26,004 bases of DNA from Solobacterium sp. (GCA_016291725.1 JAEEYJ010000148.1:1-26004); one strand, 5' to 3'; counted from the stretch's first letter, positions 1 to 8,316 are shown. Numbers and translations: made by a program. Notes: a model not told the origin generated them from the sequence alone.

Positions 1-353
1 GCGAGATAGCTGACAGCCTTGAAGGTATAGAAGGACAGACCGAGCGGCATCAGGATTCTGTCCCCCAGGAAATATCCTGCATATTTGTAGAAAACAAGCC
101 CCAGCACCGGTATCAGGCACAGGATGAGCATCAGCCCCCTGGACCGCTTTCCAGCCAGCATTCTTCCGGCAAGATAGACATATCCTGAGAGCACCAGTAC
201 ATACAGCCAGTCCCTTACATTCGCCCTGAGCAGAATCAGGAACACTGCGTTGAGCAGAAAAACCGTATATCTGCGCTTGATTCTGTCCGTGAACATCAGG
301 AGCAGGCAAGCAAAGCCCGCCAGTCCGAGATACGGCAGTGATACTACATTCAT
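1..353 (-). CDS. MBOAT-family O-acyltransferase, N-terminal part (runs off the left edge)
   Basis: The frame opens with ATG at 353 and stays open to base 1, so 117 codons are visible and the C-terminal part, with the catalytic histidine, lies outside. Hydrophobic segments appear at about residues 4-20, 31-42, 49-62 and 73-89. They are followed by KYAGYF (90-95) and MPLGLSFYTFKAVSYL (102-117), the well-known signature of AlgI/DltB/PatA-type MBOAT enzymes. These polytopic membrane proteins transfer acyl groups, often acetyl or D-alanyl, to envelope polymers; the substrate here cannot be told. The start codon overlaps the stop of the HAD gene (ATGA), so it is the third gene of an operon with the DUF6056-like and HAD genes and is probably translationally coupled. 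The family call is solid and the role is inferred. Confidence 0.8.
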   Translation of the reverse strand, partial: MNVVSLPYLGLAGFACLLLMFTDRIKRRYTVFLLNAVFLILLRANVRDWLYVLVLSGYVYLAGRMLAGKRSRGLMLILCLIPVLGLVFYKYAGYFLGDRILMPLGLSFYTFKAVSYL

Positions 354-913
354 ACAGACCTCCAGGGCTTCAGCTCATCACCCCGTACAAGCCATGCTTG
401 TGCTGCCAGCTGAGCCAGCGGATCATCCGAATAGGAATCGGAATAGAATTCATCAATGGTCCCTTCCGGGGCATATTCACGGAACCGTCTGACCTTTTCC
501 TGACCATGGCAGTTGAGACCGGTGTACTTTCCCGTATGCATGTCTACGACAGACGCCATGCATACCGGAATGCCTGCTTTCTCGCAGAAGGAACGGATCA
601 GGAATTCCGGGGAAGCAGAGATCACGATGTCATCCGGTTTCTGCTTCTGCCGGTAGAACGGTTTGACATGATCCATATGCGACGCCGTAAAGTCCTCCAC
701 GGCTGCCTCCATATCATCTATGTACCGGAACATCCGGTACAGGTTTTCCTTGAAGGTCAGCTTCGGTACAATGCGCAGAAGGTAGAGAAGCCCGAACACC
801 AGGGTACGCGGCAGGTTCAGGAGGCACTTCGGACGTTTCACAAAGCAGTACCTGACAAAGCCGAACGTGGAGTCTCCGCGGTAGATCGTATTGTCCCAAT
901 CATAAACATTCAT
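350..913 (-). CDS. HAD-superfamily phosphatase (subclass IB, phosphoserine phosphatase-like)
   Basis: A 187-residue soluble protein with the four HAD motifs in order. Motif I is DWDNT at residues 5-9, with nucleophile D5 and acid/base D7; the usual form is DxDGT, so G is replaced by N. Motif II is ISASPEFL with S99. Motif III is the lysine K140 in GQEKV. Motif IV is YSDSYSDDPLA with D159 and D163/D164. The helical cap lies at about residues 20-90. It should be an active Mg-dependent phosphohydrolase of unknown substrate. A ribosome site GGGTGA sits about 6 bases before the ATG, inside the end of the preceding gene (4-base gap), and its own stop overlaps the MBOAT start. Its position between two membrane proteins of envelope type suggests a role in polymer or lipid-linked intermediate metabolism, which is an inference. 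Confidence 0.85.
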   Translation of the reverse strand: MNVYDWDNTIYRGDSTFGFVRYCFVKRPKCLLNLPRTLVFGLLYLLRIVPKLTFKENLYRMFRYIDDMEAAVEDFTASHMDHVKPFYRQKQKPDDIVISASPEFLIRSFCEKAGIPVCMASVVDMHTGKYTGLNCHGQEKVRRFREYAPEGTIDEFYSDSYSDDPLAQLAAQAWLVRGDELKPWRSV

Positions 914-917
914 AGAT

Positions 918-2381
918 TCACCCGTTCAGTATGTTCTCTGTACTGTAATCCTTCAGATAGTAGAAATGGAGCGTACTGTCCGGATTGAGGAAGTAGTACT
1001 CCTTGAAGACAGCATCGTGGAAGTCATCTCCCTCCACAACATCCGCGGAATGTACGGTATTCTCCGGATAGCCCATGATCCATAGATCTTCAATATCCGG
1101 ACGGTCGGCATAGTACTGGATCTGGCTCATGCGCTTGAGATTGATGCGGTTGATCATCCGGTACAGCATCATCCAGCGTACAGCGCAGATCATAGCACCG
1201 GCGCATACCGCTGCCGTGAGGATCCGCCCTGCCCTGTCCGGCAGTTCTGTCCGCTCCAGCAGGATCAGTCCGTACAGCATGAACAGGAACAGTGTATAGA
1301 TGGAGCTCCTTGCCGCAAAGATCGGCGATACCAGCATCACAGCATTCGCACCGCACCCGCACAGCAGCACAAACGCTGCGTACAGCTTTTCCTGCACAGC
1401 ATCCATGTCCAGTGCTGCCGCAAACAGGACCGCTAGGTAGACCATCCAGAACAGCCACGTGAGTGCCTGCGGCAGTATACCCGGTATCACCGCGTATGAC
1501 AGCAGGCAGACCAGTATGCCGGCATTGCGCGCCAGGCCTTTGCGGGTGCGCAGATACAGCAGCACAACCGCGCTCAGAATGGCGTAGAAGCACGGATAGG
1601 CTGTAAACGTCCAGTGCATCAGGTTCGGAATATTCACGGCAATCTTCTGCATCAGGGAGAGTTCAGCAAACGCTGCGTGATCCCTTGCGGACCTGGCCAT
1701 TGCCCCGGGCGAGAAACGGATCAGAACAACCCCGACGGCAGCGATTGCTGTAAACAGGAGCAGGGCTCCTCTCTTGTTTTTATCCTTGAGGCATACATAG
1801 ATCAGTGCCAGGCAGTCCGCGCCGAATATCATCGCCGCAGCATTCTCCATGAACAGCGGGATCATGAAGTTCAGCAATACACATACCACAAAGCGCAGTG
1901 TGCTCATTGCATTGTCGAATAGATAGTCCTTCAGCAGCTTCACGTACACCAGAAACAGCAGCAGAGGAATCACGTATGTCGTACCCATGATCCAGGTATA
2001 TGTCTGCATCCGGAGCTCATGCGGCACGCTCAGCATCATAAGCACAAGCACGGCCGGAACGAGCAGTGGATGCTTCCGAGCACCGGACAAACGGCGCATC
2101 ATGACCAGGATTCCGGTAAAGACGGCAGCGTTGAGGACGTTCCAAAGCTTTTTGTGCGGTGCGATTCCGTAGCCCCACAGTTCACTGAAGAATCTGCCTG
2201 ACCAGCTGAAATAGTTCTGCCATGCCCGCATCAGTGCACTGTTGTAGCGGCCGCCTGCCGCGTATCCCCAGTCATCCCCTGCCAATGGAGCATAGCGGGA
2301 GATCAGGAAGAAAAACAGAAAAAAGAGGACAGGAATTCCCCATACAGCAGCGTTTTTCCATAGCGTTCTCTGCTTTTCCAT
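918..2381 (-). CDS. DUF6056-like polytopic membrane protein, putative envelope glycosyltransferase
   Basis: A 487-residue protein made largely of transmembrane helices, about 11-12, the first at about residues 13-29. The first extracytoplasmic loop carries AGDDWGYA and then FSWSGRFFSE; further on come TWIMGTTYV, MENAAAM and FSPGAMARS. The same landmarks (DD..YA, W[ST]GR, EN..A, PG.A.RA) recur in the protein at 4733-6496, so the two are distant paralogues. The acidic pair in the first loop recalls GT-C glycosyltransferases. I place it in the DUF6056/GtrI-like group; activity is not established. It leads the operon into the HAD and MBOAT genes. The ATG at 2381 is only 7 bases downstream of a TATAAT and has no Shine-Dalgarno. 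It must be close to the true start because the next methionines lie beyond the first membrane helix. Confidence 0.75.
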   Translation of the reverse strand: MEKQRTLWKNAAVWGIPVLFFLFFFLISRYAPLAGDDWGYAAGGRYNSALMRAWQNYFSWSGRFFSELWGYGIAPHKKLWNVLNAAVFTGILVMMRRLSGARKHPLLVPAVLVLMMLSVPHELRMQTYTWIMGTTYVIPLLLFLVYVKLLKDYLFDNAMSTLRFVVCVLLNFMIPLFMENAAAMIFGADCLALIYVCLKDKNKRGALLLFTAIAAVGVVLIRFSPGAMARSARDHAAFAELSLMQKIAVNIPNLMHWTFTAYPCFYAILSAVVLLYLRTRKGLARNAGILVCLLSYAVIPGILPQALTWLFWMVYLAVLFAAALDMDAVQEKLYAAFVLLCGCGANAVMLVSPIFAARSSIYTLFLFMLYGLILLERTELPDRAGRILTAAVCAGAMICAVRWMMLYRMINRINLKRMSQIQYYADRPDIEDLWIMGYPENTVHSADVVEGDDFHDAVFKEYYFLNPDSTLHFYYLKDYSTENILNG

Positions 2382-2394
2382 TACGCTTATTATA
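2382..2394 (-). promoter_or_regulatory. Leaderless promoter of the DUF6056-like gene (918-2381)
   Basis: On the minus strand TATAAT (2389-2394) is followed by 7 bases and the ATG, so +1 falls on or next to the A of the start codon. I see no clear -35 hexamer at 16-18 bases. The sequence just upstream is AACACGT. Confidence 0.65.
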
Positions 2395-2433
2395 ACGTGT
2401 TCAGATACTAAAAACAGACTTTCTGTTTTACTG

Positions 2434-2439
2434 TATAAT
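2434..2439 (+). promoter_or_regulatory. -10 box of yfhO
   Basis: TATAAT is followed by 10 bases before the ATG at 2450, leaving a predicted leader of about 3 bases. An upstream in-frame ATG at 2438 overlaps this box and so cannot be part of a transcript from it. No convincing -35 is present. Confidence 0.6.
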
Positions 2440-2449
2440 GGATGTGTTT

Positions 2450-4720
2450 ATGGACGGAACGCTGAAAAAACCGAAGACGCTGCTGTTCCTGCTGGTTACG
2501 GTGGTCTGCCTGGTCATCTTTCTTCCTTATCCGCTGACCGGCAAGGCTTTTATTGTCGGCTGGGATATGCGGACGATCTACGTATCCAATTTCGAGAATC
2601 TGCGGACGATGATGCAGGCCTGGGTCAAGGAAGGCACGCTTCCTTTCTGGACCTGGGCGAGCTTCCTGGGCAATGATTTCTATTCCAGCAAACTGTTCTA
2701 TTTCAACGATTTCTTCGAGATACCTTTTGCTCTGACGAACATGAAATACGATCATGCCGTCATGATCATGACCTATATCAAGTTCCTGATCATCGCTTAT
2801 TCCATGTATGCCTACGGCAAGTACAACGGCCACAGTGACCGTACGTCCGTCCTCGGGTCCATGATGATGGCCTTCAGCGCCTATATCCTCTATGTCATGC
2901 CCCACCCCTTCTTTGCGTCGTTCTTTACATTCCTGCCTCTGTACTTCCTGTGTGTGGACCGGTACATCAAGGAAAGGAAGTACGGTGCCTTCCTCTTCAT
3001 CGTATGCTTCCAGTTCCTGAACAACTACTATCAGTTCTATTCCCTGTCCCTGTTCACCATTGTGTATTTCATCTGGCGGTGGAAACAGACCTACGGGAAC
3101 CTGAAAGGCATGATGAAGCAGGCAGTCAAGCTGATCGGCTGCTACATGATCGGGTTTGCTATGAGTGCGTTTGCTGTACTGCCGGAAGTACTGAATATCC
3201 TGGCCAATACAAGAGTGGGACAGCGCAGTTCCACCTTTGTCTATCCTTCCCTGATTCCCTATCTGGACTATCTGTCCGGACTCTGGATGCCGGGCACTGC
3301 CCTGTCCCTGCGGGCAAGCACCTTCTCTTCGCTGTACAGCTACACCACATCGAACAACTCTGTGATGAATGCCTACCTGTACGCAACCTCCGTGCCGGCA
3401 CTGCTGTTCCCGCAGCTCTTTTCCAGGAGGAACCGGGACGGACTGAATACCTTCATTGCAGTACTGGTCAGTGCCATCGCTCTGGTTCCTGTCCTCTCCT
3501 CCGCCATGCACGGCTTCAGTGAGCCTTCCTTCCGCTGGCTGGCATCCCCGCTGTTCCTGCTGATCGCCCAGGTCATGATCCTGCTGGACAGCGAAGACGC
3601 TGTGGACCGGAAACTCCTGAAGGCAACCATAGTTGTCCTGGCTGTCCTGCAGGGAACCACTTCCCTCATCATTGCCGCACTGACGGGAACATCTCTCTCC
3701 CTGCTCGGTGCTGAACTGCTCATTCCCGTCTGCTTCATCCCGTTCCTGATCCTGAACGGTGCCGCAATGCTGCAGAAGAACAGCAGACTGCTTCTTGCCG
3801 GTGTGACAGCAGAGTGCGCCTTGATTTCCTGGTTCTCCTTTGCCGGGGTGCCGGTGCAGTGCGATGTCACCCGGGAAGAACAGGATCTGATGTACCGCGC
3901 ATTGGGCGAAAAAGGCGAATACAACCGCTTCCTTCTCACGCTTGATCCGGACAATGAACATGAGTTTTACCGCAGCTATGTAGACTATGCAAATGTCTAC
4001 TGGGGCCGGTCCACATCCTACAATCTGAATTTCGATATCATGGGCATGATCAGCTATGACAGCACCTACCTGCCCAGTACCAACGATTTCATCCGTCTGG
4101 ATCCGGGCAATATCATTCATTATCTGCCCTGGACCTTCAATGTGAAGAATCCTGACATTATGAATCTGATCTCGACCAAGTACGCGGTTGTGACCTACGG
4201 AGGAGCTGTTCCGTTCGAACACTTTGAATTTGCCGCGGACTACTACGCCGTAAAAATCTACCGTAACCTGGATTATACGAATCTCGGCAGGACCTACACC
4301 AAGGCCATCTCCTATGATGCGTACGATCCATCCATGACCGGCATTCTGAAGGATACCCTGATCTGCCGAAACGAGGATCTGGAACAGATCAGATCCCTGC
4401 TCGGTACAGAAGTCTGCACATTCGAGCATGTCTACCGGGACGGTAACTACTTCTATGCCGATATCACAACGGCAGAGCCCGGTTTTGCGCTCATGTCGGT
4501 GCCTTACGACGAAGGCTGGCATATTACAAGGAACGGCGCAGAAACAGATGTATACGCTGTCAGCGGCGGTCTGACGGGAATCGCTCTGGATGCGGGTGAG
4601 AATATCATTGAGATGAACTTCACGCCCCGCGGTCTGCACACCGGCATCCGGATCAGTATTGCCGGCATCCTGCTGGCAGCCGCTGTACTGTTGTATCCGA
4701 AAAGGAAAAGAGAATCCTGA
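2450..4720 (+). CDS. yfhO: YfhO-family membrane protein (putative lipoteichoic acid glycosyltransferase)
   Basis: A protein of about 756 residues. A short basic N-terminus leads into the first membrane helix (about residues 10-28), then a large loop with GWDMRTIYVSNF and a WTWASFLGNDFYSS segment typical of YfhO. About ten more helices follow to about residue 455, then an extracytoplasmic domain of about 270 residues and a last helix ending in a basic KRKRES tail. The length fits the YfhO family, whose members glycosylate lipoteichoic acid or related envelope polymers with lipid-linked sugars. The frame allows an ATG at 2438, but those bases lie inside the -10 box TATAAT (2434-2439). The second ATG at 2450, 10 bases after that box, is therefore the likely start. 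No Shine-Dalgarno is present. It is monocistronic and ends in a bidirectional terminator. Confidence 0.85.
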   Translation: MDGTLKKPKTLLFLLVTVVCLVIFLPYPLTGKAFIVGWDMRTIYVSNFENLRTMMQAWVKEGTLPFWTWASFLGNDFYSSKLFYFNDFFEIPFALTNMKYDHAVMIMTYIKFLIIAYSMYAYGKYNGHSDRTSVLGSMMMAFSAYILYVMPHPFFASFFTFLPLYFLCVDRYIKERKYGAFLFIVCFQFLNNYYQFYSLSLFTIVYFIWRWKQTYGNLKGMMKQAVKLIGCYMIGFAMSAFAVLPEVLNILANTRVGQRSSTFVYPSLIPYLDYLSGLWMPGTALSLRASTFSSLYSYTTSNNSVMNAYLYATSVPALLFPQLFSRRNRDGLNTFIAVLVSAIALVPVLSSAMHGFSEPSFRWLASPLFLLIAQVMILLDSEDAVDRKLLKATIVVLAVLQGTTSLIIAALTGTSLSLLGAELLIPVCFIPFLILNGAAMLQKNSRLLLAGVTAECALISWFSFAGVPVQCDVTREEQDLMYRALGEKGEYNRFLLTLDPDNEHEFYRSYVDYANVYWGRSTSYNLNFDIMGMISYDSTYLPSTNDFIRLDPGNIIHYLPWTFNVKNPDIMNLISTKYAVVTYGGAVPFEHFEFAADYYAVKIYRNLDYTNLGRTYTKAISYDAYDPSMTGILKDTLICRNEDLEQIRSLLGTEVCTFEHVYRDGNYFYADITTAEPGFALMSVPYDEGWHITRNGAETDVYAVSGGLTGIALDAGENIIEMNFTPRGLHTGIRISIAGILLAAAVLLYPKRKRES

Positions 4721-4732
4721 GGATTCTCTTTT
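4706..4732. terminator. Bidirectional terminator between yfhO and the second DUF6056-like gene
   Basis: Perfect 12-bp stem AAAAGAGAATCC/GGATTCTCTTTT whose 3-base loop is the TGA stop codon of yfhO. A T-tract follows on plus and an A-to-T tract serves the minus strand. The minus gene's TAA lies at 4733-4735, next to the stem. Confidence 0.9.
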
Positions 4733-6496
4733 TTATTTCTGCCTGAACCGGATGCCTCCCTGGTCACTCTCCGGATTCCAGGTAACACTGTCCACTGCCC
4801 GGTTCTGCTGGATATCGTAGACAACGATGGTAATGCCCTGGTTGTCGATGCTGTACTCCGTTCCGTTGACTGCGATATCACTGTATACCGGATCCGCAGA
4901 CCCTTGCAGATAGAAGTAATTGTCCCGGTACACTGTCTCCAGCCAGGAGGCGTCGTCCCCGGTGTCCATCGCTGCGATTCCATCGTCATAGATGACGCTG
5001 AATACCGCAGACGATTCCTCCGGGATTATCCCGTGTACACGCAGGATCTGCAGCAGACCGCTGTAGGTCTCCTGGTCCAGAACCGTGCTGTTCACCAGCA
5101 GGATCAGATCATCCTGTGCTTCTGCACAGCGCAGGTACTGGTCCAGATCCATCAGGTTCATCAACTGCGGATTGCCTTTCTCGTAGATCAGATGCCATTT
5201 CTCCGGTTCCACGGCCTGTACGCTCTCCAGGCCATGATGCCAGGCAAACGCATCGTTGAGCCAGAACAGACGGTAATGCGACAGATCCCCTGCCAGCAAA
5301 GGATCCAGATCCGTAATGAATTCATTGTGCAGCAGCGGTACAACGGGGTTCAGGTTGCCTGCTGCCTTCTGCTGTTCAATATAGCGCTCCCGCTGTTCAT
5401 ACAGACGGCGCGTATACACCATGCCCGCCAGGCCTTTCATCCAGATCAGTGCACTGAAGACCGCCAGTACGGTGCAGCCGGCTATTGCCCATCTCTTCAG
5501 GGATGGATCACCCAGAATACCGTATACACCGCTGATGATCGCAGCGGTAACGAACAGCGCAGCACCGAACATGGAACGGTCATAGACGACCGGCACCGGT
5601 GAAAGAACGATCGCAAAGACGGCCGCTATGCCGCAGAGCGCACTGCAGGCTGCCGTGATGGTTTCTCTTCTCTCTCTGCCGCATAGAGCAGCCAGTGCCA
5701 GCACGGCAGCACAGAGAACAAGCAATACCGTCATCTCATCCTTTACAACCGTTATGAATCCGAAGAAATCATGCATCAGGTCATAGGCCATCCCGTTGGT
5801 ACTGGCAAAGTCCTGCGCCCGGACGGCATTGCCCGGTGCAAGGATCATCAGGGCAAAGCCGAATACCGCACCGGCAGTTCCACTGTACATCCAGCCGGGG
5901 ATCTTTTCCTTGTACACCGCGCGCAGGACCATCAGCATTACTGCCATCAGGATCATTGCCCCGCCTGTATTCTCGTTTGTCCAGCCGGCAAGGATGCCGA
6001 ACAGGAACATGAGCAGTACAGACCTGTTTTCCTTTCCCTGACGGTACAGCGAAAGGAAAGAGAACACCAGCGCCGCGGTCCAGAGATAATTGCACGCACC
6101 GGTCTCCCAGATTACAGACTGGCCGAACACCGGCCCGAACACGAATACCAGCAGAGCACACAGCAGGAACAGCAGTGCGCTTCGTTGATTGTCCTTCGTA
6201 CCGAAGTACACCAGCACCCGGCAGACATAGACATAGCAAAGCGAATTGGCTGCTGCAAAGATCCCTCTCGGCAATGCCAGGAACAGGCGCGCCAGAATAT
6301 GAGCGACGCTTCTGCCTGTCCAGGTCATATACTGGATATACTCCCGGCGGAACAGATCCAGCAGACCGTTGTTGATGGCATAGCGGTAGTCATCGCTCAT
6401 CGGTACGGCGACCAGTTCCAGAACCAGCAGTGCAAGGAAAACAACCGCTTCCGCGGCCATCAGTGCATCCACCCGTTTTCCGGCCTTTATCTTCAT
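4733..6496 (-). CDS. DUF6056-like polytopic membrane protein with C-terminal extracytoplasmic domain
   Basis: A 587-residue protein. A basic MKIKAGKR start precedes the first helix (about residues 12-32), and the following loop has MSDDYRYA and MTWTGRSVAH, the same layout as in the protein at 918-2381. WETGACNYLW, WTNENTGGAM and LAPGNAVRA mark later loops. There are about ten helices up to about residue 365, followed by a soluble domain of about 220 residues that the first paralogue lacks. It is probably a GT-C-like envelope glycosyltransferase acting with or beside YfhO; the role is inferred from family and neighbours. It converges on yfhO across a shared terminator, and its TAA follows the hairpin directly. 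The ATG at 6496 lies 7 bases after TATAAT, so the mRNA is predicted to be leaderless. Confidence 0.75.
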   Translation of the reverse strand: MKIKAGKRVDALMAAEAVVFLALLVLELVAVPMSDDYRYAINNGLLDLFRREYIQYMTWTGRSVAHILARLFLALPRGIFAAANSLCYVYVCRVLVYFGTKDNQRSALLFLLCALLVFVFGPVFGQSVIWETGACNYLWTAALVFSFLSLYRQGKENRSVLLMFLFGILAGWTNENTGGAMILMAVMLMVLRAVYKEKIPGWMYSGTAGAVFGFALMILAPGNAVRAQDFASTNGMAYDLMHDFFGFITVVKDEMTVLLVLCAAVLALAALCGRERRETITAACSALCGIAAVFAIVLSPVPVVYDRSMFGAALFVTAAIISGVYGILGDPSLKRWAIAGCTVLAVFSALIWMKGLAGMVYTRRLYEQRERYIEQQKAAGNLNPVVPLLHNEFITDLDPLLAGDLSHYRLFWLNDAFAWHHGLESVQAVEPEKWHLIYEKGNPQLMNLMDLDQYLRCAEAQDDLILLVNSTVLDQETYSGLLQILRVHGIIPEESSAVFSVIYDDGIAAMDTGDDASWLETVYRDNYFYLQGSADPVYSDIAVNGTEYSIDNQGITIVVYDIQQNRAVDSVTWNPESDQGGIRFRQK

Positions 6497-6530
6497 TTCC
6501 GTAATTATAGCGTATTTCCTTCGTTCTCAA
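6497..6530 (-). promoter_or_regulatory. Leaderless promoter of the second DUF6056-like gene
   Basis: TATAAT lies at 6504-6509 (minus strand), 7 bases before the ATG at 6496. A TTGAGA at 6525-6530 with a 15-base spacer is a possible but short-spaced -35. No Shine-Dalgarno is present. Confidence 0.6.
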
Positions 6531-6552
6531 AACCCTGACCTTCTGATACTAT
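6524..6552 (+). promoter_or_regulatory. Possible promoter of the MocR-like gene
   Basis: TTCTCA (6524-6529), a 17-base spacer, and an extended -10 TGA-TACTAT (6544-6552). Each hexamer matches consensus at 4 of 6. The predicted leader is about 30 bases and contains AGGAT before the ATG at 6591. This is the weakest promoter call in the window. Confidence 0.35.
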
Positions 6553-6590
6553 GGCAATATCAGATCAGAGGGAAAACAATAGGATCAGCC

Positions 6591-7664
6591 ATGAACTTTA
6601 TACGCAGCACTGCCGGCGTTCCGGCCTATCTCCAGCTGTACGAAGCCCTGCGCAGCGACATCATTGAAGGCATCTATCCCTACGGAACCAAGCTTCCGTC
6701 CAAACGTACACTGTCTTCGGACACCGGGCTGAGCCTGGTGACCGTAGAGCATGCCTTGAATCTGCTCGAAGACGAAGGCTACATCGAATCGCGGGAACGC
6801 AGAGGATCCTTCGTTGTCTACCGCCAGGAAGACATCTACAGCGCACCGCGCATGACAGCATCCGTACGCCCGCCGCGTCTCTCCCGCTCCGACGCACCCT
6901 TTCCCTACAGTGTACTGGCCAGGACCATGCGCCGGGTCATTTCGGAGTACCGGGATGAGATCATGGAAAGGTCTCCCGGCAAAGGCATCCCGGAGCTCCG
7001 GGAAGCCATCAGCCGCTACCTGGCCCGCAGCCGTTCGCTGAACGTCAATCCGGAACAGATCATCATCGGCGCCGGGGCGGAATACCTCTACGGCCTGCTG
7101 ATCATTCTGCTGGGCAGAACAAGAATCTACGGGATCGAAGACCCGGTCTACGATCCCATCCAGAATATCTACCGGTCCCATGACATCAGTACTGAGCTGC
7201 TGCGCATGGGCGACAACGGTATACTCACCAGTGAACTGATGCGTACCAGCGCGTCCGTACTGCATGTCACACCCTACCATTCCTATCCGTCCGGGATCAG
7301 TACCGATTCCTCCAAGCGAAGGGAATACATCCGCTGGGCGCTGGAACGCCGTGCGAACATCATTGAGGATGATTTTGCGTCCGAGCTTTCCATTACCACC
7401 AAGCCGCAGGAGACACTGTACTCCCTGGAGCCGAAGCACACCGTCATCTACATGAATACATTCTCCGTCACCATCGCCCCCTCCTTCCGCACCGGCTACA
7501 TCATCCTGCCGGAAGACCTGCTCAGTACATACGAAGAAAAGGCAGGATTCTACTCCTGCACCGTTCCTGCATTCATTCAGTATGTTCTCACCGAACTGAT
7601 CAACAGCGGTGATTTCGAGCGCCACATCAACCGGACGCGCCGGAAAATGCGCCAGACTACTTGA
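6591..7664 (+). CDS. MocR/PdxR-type GntR regulator, PLP lysine absent and C-terminus truncated
   Basis: Residues 1-80 form a GntR winged helix (PAYLQLYEALRSDI, LPSKRTLSSDTGLSLVTVE, GYIESRERRGSFV). Residues 100-357 resemble a fold-type I aminotransferase (PGKGIPELREAISRYL, GAGAEYLYGLL, TPYHSYPSG, IIEDDF). In MocR regulators the cofactor is bound by the lysine of [ST]FSK[ST]; here the motif is NTFSVTIAPSFRTGY, with V293 (codon GTC at 7467-7469) in place of Lys. Family members run to about 450-490 residues. This one stops at HINRTRRKMRQTT, about 100 residues short, where it overlaps the convergent gene by 8 bases. The DNA-binding half looks intact, so it may be a PLP-independent regulator or a decaying gene. 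A start at 6591 is supported by AGGAT 8 bases upstream. It diverges from the DUF6056-like gene. Confidence 0.8.
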   Translation: MNFIRSTAGVPAYLQLYEALRSDIIEGIYPYGTKLPSKRTLSSDTGLSLVTVEHALNLLEDEGYIESRERRGSFVVYRQEDIYSAPRMTASVRPPRLSRSDAPFPYSVLARTMRRVISEYRDEIMERSPGKGIPELREAISRYLARSRSLNVNPEQIIIGAGAEYLYGLLIILLGRTRIYGIEDPVYDPIQNIYRSHDISTELLRMGDNGILTSELMRTSASVLHVTPYHSYPSGISTDSSKRREYIRWALERRANIIEDDFASELSITTKPQETLYSLEPKHTVIYMNTFSVTIAPSFRTGYIILPEDLLSTYEEKAGFYSCTVPAFIQYVLTELINSGDFERHINRTRRKMRQTT

Positions 7665-8316
7665 TCCTGGTCAGATGACCGTCATCATGCCAGATCGTCC
7701 GCTCCGGCACGACACCGCGGACACAGCTCGTCGGGTAGACACGGCTCTCTCTGCCCAGCACGGAACCCGGGTTCAGCACAGAGTTGCAGCCGACTTCCAC
7801 ATGATCGCCGAGCATCGCTCCGAACTTCCGCAGTCCGGTCTCAATGTGCTCGTTCCCATCATGCACAATGACATTGAGCCTGTCGCTCTTTACATTGGAC
7901 GTAACGGATCCTGCTCCCATATGAGCATAGTAGCCGAGGATGGAATCACCGACATAATTGTAGTGCGGCACTTCAACGTGATCGAACAGGATCACGTTTT
8001 TCAGTTCCACCGAGTTGCCTACCACACAGTGCTCTCCCACCAGTGCCGAGCCGCGTACGAACGCACAATGGCGCACTTCCGTATACGGACCGATGATGCA
8101 CGGTGCACCAAGCCAGGCTGTTGGATAGATATGTGCTGTTTTATGCACCCAGACGTGCTCGCTCACTTCATTGTATTCTTCCGGATCCAGCTTTGCCCCG
8201 AGCTCCAGGATCAGATCCTTGATTCCTTTCAGCGCTTCCCAGGGGAAGACAAACTGCTCCAGGTATTCTTTTGCGACCGTATGGTCCAGGTCATACATTT
8301 CCGATATTCTGAACAT
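7657..8316 (-). CDS. Left-handed beta-helix (hexapeptide) acyltransferase, GlmU C-domain-like
   Basis: A protein of 219 residues. After a helical N-terminal segment (about residues 1-45), imperfect hexapeptide repeats run from about residue 50 to 205 (AHIYPTAWLGAPCIIGPYTEV, VRGSALVGEHCVVGNSVELKN, LGDHVEVGCNSVLNPGSVLG in overlapping turns). The spacing resembles the acetyltransferase domain of GlmU and related sugar-phosphate enzymes, but no nucleotidyltransferase domain is attached. It probably acetylates an amino sugar or amino-sugar phosphate; the substrate is unknown. The frame extends upstream to 8403, but the ATG at 8316 has GGGAGA about 8 bases before it and a good promoter just upstream, so it is the better start. 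It is monocistronic and converges on the truncated MocR gene with an 8-base overlap. Confidence 0.8.
   Translation of the reverse strand: MFRISEMYDLDHTVAKEYLEQFVFPWEALKGIKDLILELGAKLDPEEYNEVSEHVWVHKTAHIYPTAWLGAPCIIGPYTEVRHCAFVRGSALVGEHCVVGNSVELKNVILFDHVEVPHYNYVGDSILGYYAHMGAGSVTSNVKSDRLNVIVHDGNEHIETGLRKFGAMLGDHVEVGCNSVLNPGSVLGRESRVYPTSCVRGVVPERTIWHDDGHLTRIK

Noticed and set aside
2408..4639. A 743-codon open frame on minus, opposite yfhO
   Set aside because: It is a mirror of the yfhO codon use. The product is unusually rich in His, Gln, Gly and Glu without domains, while yfhO has clear membrane helices and family motifs.
6585..7625. A 346-codon open frame on minus, opposite the MocR-like gene
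   Set aside because: The plus frame has clear GntR and aminotransferase motifs; the minus product has no family features. Its existence does not bear on whether the MocR-like gene is decaying.
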